A stretch of 57,532 bases of DNA, taken from Thermoplasmatales archaeon. GTDB lineage: Archaea; Thermoplasmatota; E2; UBA202; JdFR-43. Below are positions 51,590 to 57,532 of the stretch, piece after piece. The number at the start of each line of letters is the position of its first letter. Position 1 is the first letter of the stretch. The position numbers and the translations under genes are program-made. The stretch is taken from positions 1 to 57,532 of the forward strand of contig JACIWB010000003.1 in assembly GCA_014361245.1 (NCBI GenBank). Direction: 5' to 3'. A model generated the notes under the pieces. It was given only the letters and a program-made list of their open reading frames with translations. It did no database searches and was not told the origin of the DNA.

Positions 51590-52536
51590 TTTCTTGAAAC
51601 TGAAATAAGATATGCAATTAATGCTTCAAGCTGAATTCTTTCATTGCTTCCTTCCACAATTCTGAATTCTATTTCTCCAATTCTATCAACTATTTCTGCT
51701 TTCAATCTCTCGTTTATTGGAAGATCAAAAACTGCGGAATGCAATCCCTTTATTATATCCTCACCCGATAAACCATCCTCGATTAGCATTTTATCGAGCT
51801 TCTCTCTTGCCATCAAAAAATCTTTTTTAATAAGAGCAATTTCCAAAAGTTCGCGGGCATTTTCGGGTCTTAAAGCAGATGTAACCTTGTATATATCATC
51901 TGCACCTATTTCCCCTGATATGTTTGAAGCAACCTGTAGAACATTTATTGCTTTCCTCATATCTCCATTTGCAACATATATAAGTGATGCCATTCCATCT
52001 GGTTTAATTTTAATTCCTTCTTTTTCCGCTATTCTTCTCACATATTTTTCCATATCCTCCGCCTTTATGGTTGAAAATCTGAAAACGACACATCTTGATT
52101 GAATTGGTTCTATGATTTTGCTACTATAATTGCATGAAAGAATAAATCTACAAGTAGCTGTGTATCTCTCCATGATGCGGCGCAGGGCGGCCTGCGCATC
52201 GGGCGTGAGCGCATCTGCTTCATCGAGGAAAATTATCTTAAAGGGGGCGTCGCCGATTGGAGCGGTTCTTGCAAAGTTTTTTATTCTGTTTCTTACCACA
52301 TCTAAACCACGCTCATCGCTTGCGTTGAGTTCTGCAAAGCTTTCCTTCCATTTCTCACCATACAATTCTTTTGCTATTGCAATTGCACATGTTGTTTTTC
52401 CTGTTCCCGCGGGGCCAGCAAAAAGCAGATGAGGGATACTGCCAGTTGCTACATAAGCTTTTAAGCTTTTTACAACATTTTCCTGCCCCACTATTTCATC
52501 AAGCTTGCTTGGTCTGTATTTTTCTGTCCATATCAT
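51586..52536 (-). CDS. rfcS: Replication factor C small subunit
   Basis: Clamp-loader ATPase subunit that loads PCNA with RfcL. 316 residues: MIWTEKYRPSKLDEIVGQ opening, Walker A FAGPAGTGKTTCA, Walker B IIFLDEADALT, DAQAALRRIMERY, and the SRC motif PIQSRCVVFRFS with its arginine finger, then the AAA+ lid and collar. Middle gene of a three-gene minus-strand operon with ATGA overlaps on both sides. Confidence 0.96.
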   Translation of the reverse strand: MIWTEKYRPSKLDEIVGQENVVKSLKAYVATGSIPHLLFAGPAGTGKTTCAIAIAKELYGEKWKESFAELNASDERGLDVVRNRIKNFARTAPIGDAPFKIIFLDEADALTPDAQAALRRIMERYTATCRFILSCNYSSKIIEPIQSRCVVFRFSTIKAEDMEKYVRRIAEKEGIKIKPDGMASLIYVANGDMRKAINVLQVASNISGEIGADDIYKVTSALRPENARELLEIALIKKDFLMAREKLDKMLIEDGLSGEDIIKGLHSAVFDLPINERLKAEIVDRIGEIEFRIVEGSNERIQLEALIAYLISVSRK

Positions 52537-52820
52537 ATTACCGCCCTCTTTTTTGATTCAATTGTTGCTTCTTTATCCAATCTGCTATCAATTCTTAAAT
52601 CAATGTGTATTCTTCTCGCTCCCATTTCAACAATTGCTTCATATGCTTTTTTAATTGCGGAAAATAGCTCTTCAAGATTTTTTGCTTCTATTGTTGTTGC
52701 CATTGCACCAGTTTCATGTTTTAGCCCACTTTTTTCTATTTCTTCTATTGCTCTCCTGACATATTTGCTCACTGAAACACCTTCAGATGTTGGAAATATT
52801 GCAAATTCTGCAATAATCAT
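52533..52820 (-). CDS. MTH1187-family thiamine-binding protein
   Basis: 95 residues of a ferredoxin-like fold: MIIAEFAIFPTSEGVSVSKY, then LKHETGAMATTIEAKNLEEL, EMGARRIHIDLRID. Members (MTH1187/YkoF-type, DUF77) form small tetramers and some bind thiamine or a related molecule. It heads the operon with rfcS and nth by overlap, an association with replication and repair genes that looks like shared expression rather than shared chemistry. Confidence 0.85.
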   Translation of the reverse strand: MIIAEFAIFPTSEGVSVSKYVRRAIEEIEKSGLKHETGAMATTIEAKNLEELFSAIKKAYEAIVEMGARRIHIDLRIDSRLDKEATIESKKRAVI

Positions 52821-52926
52821 CTATTTTAATGCAGGAAAAGTTTAAAAACTTTGATGTGCGAAATTCGTAAAAATAAAAAAGAAAAATTTATATAAAGAAG
52901 ATGCATTCCCTCTCACTTCCGCAAGG

Positions 52927-52967
52927 TTTATATATATATAAGATATTACTATTTATCAAAAAGGAGG
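52927..52967 (+). promoter_or_regulatory. Promoter and ribosome-binding site of giant surface protein
   Basis: A strong TATA (tttatatatatata, about 52927-52940) is followed about 20 bases on by AAGGAGG (52961-52967), which ends about ten bases before the ATG at 52977. Unlike most starts in this window, this one has a clear Shine-Dalgarno. A second A/T block (aatttatataaag, about 52886-52898) may serve as an alternative promoter. Confidence 0.55.
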
Positions 52968-52976
52968 CAGATAAAA

Positions 52977-55900
52977 ATGAAAAGAAAATATATAATATGC
53001 GGGCTTGTTTTGTTTGGGTTAGTGATGGGAATAGTTGCAAATCCAGTAAATGCTCAGAGCATTGAAACAATAGAAGTTGGCGGTCTTTTTGCAACAAATG
53101 CAAATGCAATAGCAACATGTGAAAAGTTTAATAGCGGGGAAGGAAGCTGGAAAGTAAATGGCTCAACCGCTCCAGGAAAATTTGAAACATACATATATTG
53201 GTATGACGGAGCGGGTGGCTTACCAGATGTTACGCATAACTTGGGAGTTTTTACAATAGATGATATACAGAGCATTTCATATTATACAAATAAGCCATTG
53301 CCAACCGATGGAAGCAATCCACATAATTTCTATCTTGTAATTTACACCCTGCCAGATGGTAGCGATGATTATGGATGGTATGGATATGCCCTACATGCTG
53401 AGCCATATTTCTCAGAAAATCTCAGCGCCCCAGCAGATACATGGGTTAAATGGAGCACAGATGATGGAGCAAATAAATTAACATTCTGCGATCACTGGAA
53501 AAGCGGTACATATGGCTTTTATGGAGAACCAACTTTGCAGAGAATACAGGAAGGAATAATAAACTGGGGGCAAAATTATAGCCATGGATTTGATCAAGAT
53601 ATAGATTATGGATTGGAAACAGTTAAGGCAATTTCATTCCAAACCGCTTCTGGATGGTATCAACTCTTTGATGGATATATTGATACAATTACAATAACAT
53701 TGAAGAATGGAACATCCCTGACAATAGATTTAGAAAATAAGGTATGGATAGATGATGATTATAATAGCTCAACATTTGGTTATGGATATGATCACTTCAA
53801 CACAATTCAACAGGGTATAAATGCTGTTGGAGAAGGAGGAAAGGTAATTGTTCATGATGGAACATATAAAGAAAACATTGTAATAAATAAAGAAATTTCA
53901 TTGGTTGGAGACCCAGTTATAGATGCTCAAGGCGGGATAGGAATAAGCATAGAAGCAAACAATACCCTTGTTGAAAATTTCACAATATACAATGGCACAA
54001 CTGGGATTAGGGTTTATAATAGCTCATTTACAGTTCAAGATGTAATAATAAATAATTGCACAATTTATAATTTTACAGATAACGGAATTTCCTTTGAGAA
54101 TGTTATAAATAGCTGGGTTAATAATACTCAAGTTAATAGTAGCTCCCGTGGTATCTATCTTTATTCCTCCTCCCACAATAACATAACAGATTGCATTGTA
54201 CATCACAACACCGGCAATGGCATTTACATCAATCACACATCAAGCAACAACACTATAACAAATTGCAGTGCTTATAACAATAGCGTTGGTATTCATGTGA
54301 AGTGGTCGCATGATAACAAAATAATAAATTGCACTGTTTATAATAGCAGCGGGCACGGCATTTTTTTAGAAGATACTTCCTTAAATACTAATGTAATAAA
54401 TTGTGAATCTCATCACAATGTAGATAGCGGAATAGCAATTGCTTACGCTCCAACTAATGTAATAAATTGCAGTTTTTATAACAATAGGCTAGGTATCAAT
54501 CTTTGGCATGGCTCAGGCAATAACATCACAAATTGCAGTGCTTATGAGAATACTCAAGCAGGTATCGCTCTTACTACGAGTTCATCAAGCAATAACATAA
54601 CAAATTGCAGTGCTTACAATAATTATTATGGTATCTGGCTCGATTCCTCTTCAAACAACAACATAACAAATTGCATTGTATATGAGAATACTCAACATGG
54701 CATTTATCTTTATTCCTCTCATTATGTTAACTTAATAGGATGTGAGGTGTATGAGAACATCGCAGGAATCTATCTCAATGTATCACATTTAGCAAATGTA
54801 ACTTCCTGTGATGTTCACAATAACAATGAGAAAGGTATTGTTCTAGAATCTTCCAACTACAGCAACATTTCCTATTGCAATTTTTCAGCAAATCAGCAGT
54901 GGGATTTATATGTATTTTCATCGACTGAGAATGAATTTTATTTCAATCAATTCTCTTCTTATCCAACAAATGCAAGCATTCTTTCCTATAGTGGTGATTT
55001 TTCTGTTAAAGGAGTTGAAAGCCCACCAGATGATCCAAGCGGATGGGAAAATATAGGTAAATATCTGAATGTAAGCTTAATCTCTGGTAGCCCATGGGTT
55101 AATTTATCAATTTACTATGAAGATGAAACAAATGAAGATAAGTTTGAAATGCTTAAATATAATGAAAATAGCGGAGAATGGGAAAGAGATGAATGGTATG
55201 AAAGCAAAGGAATAGACACGACAAATAATTATGTATGGGCAAATATAACTTCATTTAGCATTTTTGCTCCAATGCAAGATATAACTCCTCCAACTACAAC
55301 AAAAGAAATAGGAGAGCCAAAATATGATGAATGGCTAACCTCTCAAACTCCAATATGGCTAAATGCAACTGATGAGGGCTCAGGAGTAAATATAACCCTC
55401 TATAGAATATATTGCGACACCGGAGATGGCGCAAGGTGGCATCCAAATAGCTATAGCGATGCTTATTGCGGAAATGAAAATATAACAGCAATAGATGGAG
55501 TATATTGGTATATCTATTATGCCTGGAATGTTAGCTTTGGACCAATTTACTTCCATGAAGAATGCGAGCATATTATAGAATATGCCAGCATCGATAACTT
55601 CGGAAACGAAGAAGAAATTCATAATCAAACCCATTATGTTGATAACACTCCTCCAACAATTACAAAGGAATTTGAAGGACCAACATATAATAATCATATA
55701 ACAAGCGATACAACCATTTGGGTAAATTCAACAGATGATGATGCTGGCCTATGTCCAGTTGGCTCAGTGCATTTGCATGTAGAAGTATATAATGCATCTG
55801 GTGAAACTCCAGTAAAAATCCTTGATGAATGGCATAATGTTACAAGTGGAACAGCAACAATTTCATTTAATATTCCTGAAGAATGCGAGCACTGGATAAA

Positions 55901-57532
55901 CATAACATCAATAGATGATTTAGGAAATACTGCATATCACAATCAAACAGTATATGTTGATAACACTCCTCCAACAATTACAAAGGAATTTGAAGAAATA
56001 ATAATATTTGAAGAATACTTTGAGGGAGCATTCCCACCAGCAGGCTGGACAGTAATAGAAAATGCTGATGCGGGCGGAAGATGGAGGAGAAATGATGAAT
56101 GGGGCAGGCCAAACTATGCGGGAGGATATGGTTATTGTGCTGATGCAGATAGCGATGCATTTGGCCCAGATAAGACAATGGATACTGAACTCCGAACACC
56201 TCAAATTAGCTTAGTTGGCTATGATTCAGCAACATTGAAATTTATGGCAGCGTATCGTCACTTTGGAAATGATTATGCTGATGTTGATATAAGCATAAAT
56301 GGTGGAGCAAGCTGGATTAATTTATTACACTGGGTTACAAGTCATTCTCCATGCGAGCTTGTAACAATTGATTTAACACCATATATTGGAAATAATGTGA
56401 TAATAAGATGGCATTACGGAAATGCCTATTGGGGTTTGTGGTATGAAATAGATAATGTAACAGTTACAGGAATGGTAAAGCAATGGATAACAAGCGATAC
56501 AATTATTTATGTAAATTCAACAGATGATGGCTTATGTCCAGTTGGTTCAGTGCATTTGCATGTAGAGGTATATAATGCAACTACTGGCCAGAAGATATAT
56601 GATGAATGGAGCAATATTACTGGAGATAGAATTGAAATTAATGAAGGATTTGAAACAAGCGTTCCACCTCCTGGCTGGACAGAAGTAGATGTATATGGAA
56701 CACAAGGAGATTGGGATCAAATATCAGTCGGCCAGCATCCATCTGGTGTTTCGCCGCATAGTGGAAACTATATGGCAAGGTTCAATTCATGGAGTGCATC
56801 TGCTGGCTGTTCAACAAGATTATATACCCCGCAAATTGACTTTACATCTTCTCCAAATGTTGCTCTCTCCTTCTGGATGTATCATGATACTGGCCTTCCA
56901 GGAAGTCCTGATAGAGTAGTTATTCAATATTCATTGGATGGAACATCATGGAATGATATAGCAACATTTAATAGATACGATGGTTCAACTGGATGGAAAC
57001 AGCATACTGTTGATTTATCTTCATATGTAGGAGGGCAGAATGCATACATTGGCTTCCTTGGAGTAAGCGATTATGGAAATGATATTCATTTAGATGATAT
57101 TGAAATTGTAGGGGGTGATATTGTTGCAACAATTTCATTTACAATTGATGAAGAATGCGAGCACTGGATAAATATAACATCAATAGATGATTTAGGAAAT
57201 ACTGCATATCACAATCAAACAGTATATGTTGATAACACTCCACCAGTTGCTGATGTTGATGAAATTATTCCATATTGCCAGATTGTAAATGAGACATATC
57301 CAATTTCGATAAATGCAACAGCCAATGATTTTCCAGATTGTGCTGTTGGTATAGCAAGCATTACTCTATATTACAGATTTTCAAGATATAACTCAACATT
57401 TGGCGATTGGATAAGCTTGGGAACATTAAACAGCGAGCCATGGCAATGGAGCTTTACTGCTCCAGATGGCTCTGGCTATTATCAATTCTATACAGTCGCC
57501 TATGATTTTCTTGGTCATCATGAGCCATTGCC
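52977..57532 (+). CDS. Giant surface protein: NosD beta-helix, Ig-like and cleaved-adhesin modules (partial)
   Basis: An open frame of more than 1500 codons from ATG 52977 that runs past the window end. Signal peptide about 1-24 (ending VNAQS). Residues about 25-260 are an uncharacterised beta-rich domain. About 290-650 is a NosD-type right-handed beta-helix of repeated ~22-25-residue coils (NNITNCSAY, then GIYLYSSS-type strands). From about 760, Ig-like modules alternate with segments beginning DNTPPT. Two cleaved-adhesin/MAM-like modules occur (from about 1008 and 1220, with FEGAFPPAGWTVIE and FETSVPPPGWTEVD). Asn-X-Ser/Thr sites are very common, suggesting heavy N-glycosylation. A cell-surface anchor, if any, lies beyond the edge. 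A role in attachment or sugar binding is inferred. Confidence 0.85.
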   Translation, partial: MKRKYIICGLVLFGLVMGIVANPVNAQSIETIEVGGLFATNANAIATCEKFNSGEGSWKVNGSTAPGKFETYIYWYDGAGGLPDVTHNLGVFTIDDIQSISYYTNKPLPTDGSNPHNFYLVIYTLPDGSDDYGWYGYALHAEPYFSENLSAPADTWVKWSTDDGANKLTFCDHWKSGTYGFYGEPTLQRIQEGIINWGQNYSHGFDQDIDYGLETVKAISFQTASGWYQLFDGYIDTITITLKNGTSLTIDLENKVWIDDDYNSSTFGYGYDHFNTIQQGINAVGEGGKVIVHDGTYKENIVINKEISLVGDPVIDAQGGIGISIEANNTLVENFTIYNGTTGIRVYNSSFTVQDVIINNCTIYNFTDNGISFENVINSWVNNTQVNSSSRGIYLYSSSHNNITDCIVHHNTGNGIYINHTSSNNTITNCSAYNNSVGIHVKWSHDNKIINCTVYNSSGHGIFLEDTSLNTNVINCESHHNVDSGIAIAYAPTNVINCSFYNNRLGINLWHGSGNNITNCSAYENTQAGIALTTSSSSNNITNCSAYNNYYGIWLDSSSNNNITNCIVYENTQHGIYLYSSHYVNLIGCEVYENIAGIYLNVSHLANVTSCDVHNNNEKGIVLESSNYSNISYCNFSANQQWDLYVFSSTENEFYFNQFSSYPTNASILSYSGDFSVKGVESPPDDPSGWENIGKYLNVSLISGSPWVNLSIYYEDETNEDKFEMLKYNENSGEWERDEWYESKGIDTTNNYVWANITSFSIFAPMQDITPPTTTKEIGEPKYDEWLTSQTPIWLNATDEGSGVNITLYRIYCDTGDGARWHPNSYSDAYCGNENITAIDGVYWYIYYAWNVSFGPIYFHEECEHIIEYASIDNFGNEEEIHNQTHYVDNTPPTITKEFEGPTYNNHITSDTTIWVNSTDDDAGLCPVGSVHLHVEVYNASGETPVKILDEWHNVTSGTATISFNIPEECEHWINITSIDDLGNTAYHNQTVYVDNTPPTITKEFEEIIIFEEYFEGAFPPAGWTVIENADAGGRWRRNDEWGRPNYAGGYGYCADADSDAFGPDKTMDTELRTPQISLVGYDSATLKFMAAYRHFGNDYADVDISINGGASWINLLHWVTSHSPCELVTIDLTPYIGNNVIIRWHYGNAYWGLWYEIDNVTVTGMVKQWITSDTIIYVNSTDDGLCPVGSVHLHVEVYNATTGQKIYDEWSNITGDRIEINEGFETSVPPPGWTEVDVYGTQGDWDQISVGQHPSGVSPHSGNYMARFNSWSASAGCSTRLYTPQIDFTSSPNVALSFWMYHDTGLPGSPDRVVIQYSLDGTSWNDIATFNRYDGSTGWKQHTVDLSSYVGGQNAYIGFLGVSDYGNDIHLDDIEIVGGDIVATISFTIDEECEHWINITSIDDLGNTAYHNQTVYVDNTPPVADVDEIIPYCQIVNETYPISINATANDFPDCAVGIASITLYYRFSRYNSTFGDWISLGTLNSEPWQWSFTAPDGSGYYQFYTVAYDFLGHHEPL
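54033..54850 (+). repeat. Tandem beta-helix coil repeats
   Basis: The coils of the NosD-type domain are visible in the DNA: aaattgca-containing units at 54260, 54530, 54602 and 54668, the last three spaced 72 and 66 bases. Units encode N-I-T-N-C followed by a short loop and a G-I strand. Copies near 54530-54690 are the most alike, suggesting recent duplication within the array. Confidence 0.75.
55878..55969 (+). repeat. 92-base direct repeat, copy 1
   Basis: Begins gaagaatgcgagcactgg and recurs at 57150-57241, 1272 bases away, with one visible base change (aac/aat). It encodes the same Ig-like module end (EECEHWINITSIDDLG). Flanking bases are also similar, so whole modules were duplicated. 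Confidence 0.85.
57150..57241 (+). repeat. 92-base direct repeat, copy 2
   Basis: Second copy of the 55878-55969 block, in frame and in the same orientation. Recombination between the two copies would remove or add 424 codons, including both cleaved-adhesin modules, without changing the frame. Confidence 0.85.

Noticed and set aside
54033-54850. Tandem repeats as a CRISPR array or satellite DNA
   Set aside because: The repeats are degenerate, have no unique spacers of constant length, and translate in frame as beta-helix coils.
53054-56204. Minus-strand frames opposite the surface protein
   Set aside because: Shadows of the repeated coding sequence; several share segments only because the sense repeats do.

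Overview
The window is AT-rich archaeal chromosome. Eukaryote-type information-processing genes (Rad50/Mre11, Cbf5, TiaS, Sm-like protein, ribosomal proteins L37e and L15e, prefoldin beta, small replication factor C) lie beside archaeal hallmarks: TATA boxes 20-30 bases before start codons, a PGF-CTERM sorting signal, a sulfhydrogenase-type NiFe hydrogenase and a DUF835 response regulator. I read it as a euryarchaeon, possibly of the Thermoplasmata side, that exports hydrolases; the exact lineage cannot be settled by eye.

Layout. 1-9493: a membrane pyrophosphatase meets the rad50-mre11 operon tail to tail; then come a PRC-barrel protein and a three-gene cassette of exported or membrane proteins (PGF-CTERM protein, coiled-coil membrane protein, calcium-binding lipoprotein). 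9493-22932: a 13.4-kb integrated genomic island bounded by a perfect 17-base direct repeat derived from the 3' end of tRNA-Ser(GGA). The intact tRNA lies at the right end beside a tyrosine integrase and a ribbon-helix-helix protein. Cargo is an ASCH-like protein, a NERD nuclease-like protein, a decayed IS, and a three-gene operon: UvrD-type helicase with a RecB/Cas4-like nuclease end, an N-terminally extended Mod-type DNA methyltransferase, and a Res-type helicase-nuclease. This operon is the best candidate for an undescribed (defence) system, and its coding-strand composition flips from G/T-rich to A/C-rich within the methyltransferase gene.

22919-30140: housekeeping. COG1395 regulator, ThyX, Cbf5 and tRNA-Ser form one compact minus-strand run (the tRNA overlaps the cbf5 stop codon), divergent from tiaS; lsm, rpl37e, purF and an exported lipase-like gene form another. 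30195-30600 is a decayed transposase. 30611-35059: a possible 40-codon leader ORF and a translationally coupled sulfhydrogenase operon (beta, gamma, delta, alpha subunits and maturation protease). 35062-48987: a small membrane protein, a PPP phosphatase, a GT-C membrane protein, an exported M28 peptidase, the RadiSam and Memo genes, prefoldin beta, L15e, a zinc ribbon protein, an unusual minus-strand cluster (LuxE-like synthetase, transglutaminase, helix-hairpin-helix protein, metallo-beta-lactamase-fold hydrolase) and a membrane protein/histidine kinase/response regulator operon. 49017-52820: an exported C25 (gingipain-like) peptidase, then nth, rfcS and a thiamine-binding-family protein in a tight operon. 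52977 to the window end: a giant secreted surface protein with a NosD-type beta-helix, Ig-like modules and two cleaved-adhesin modules, unfinished at the edge.

Taken together: an exporter of peptidases, a lipase-like enzyme and adhesins, with pyrophosphate-driven ion pumping and a cytosolic NAD(P)-linked hydrogenase, which has received a tRNA-targeted island carrying a helicase-methyltransferase-nuclease set.
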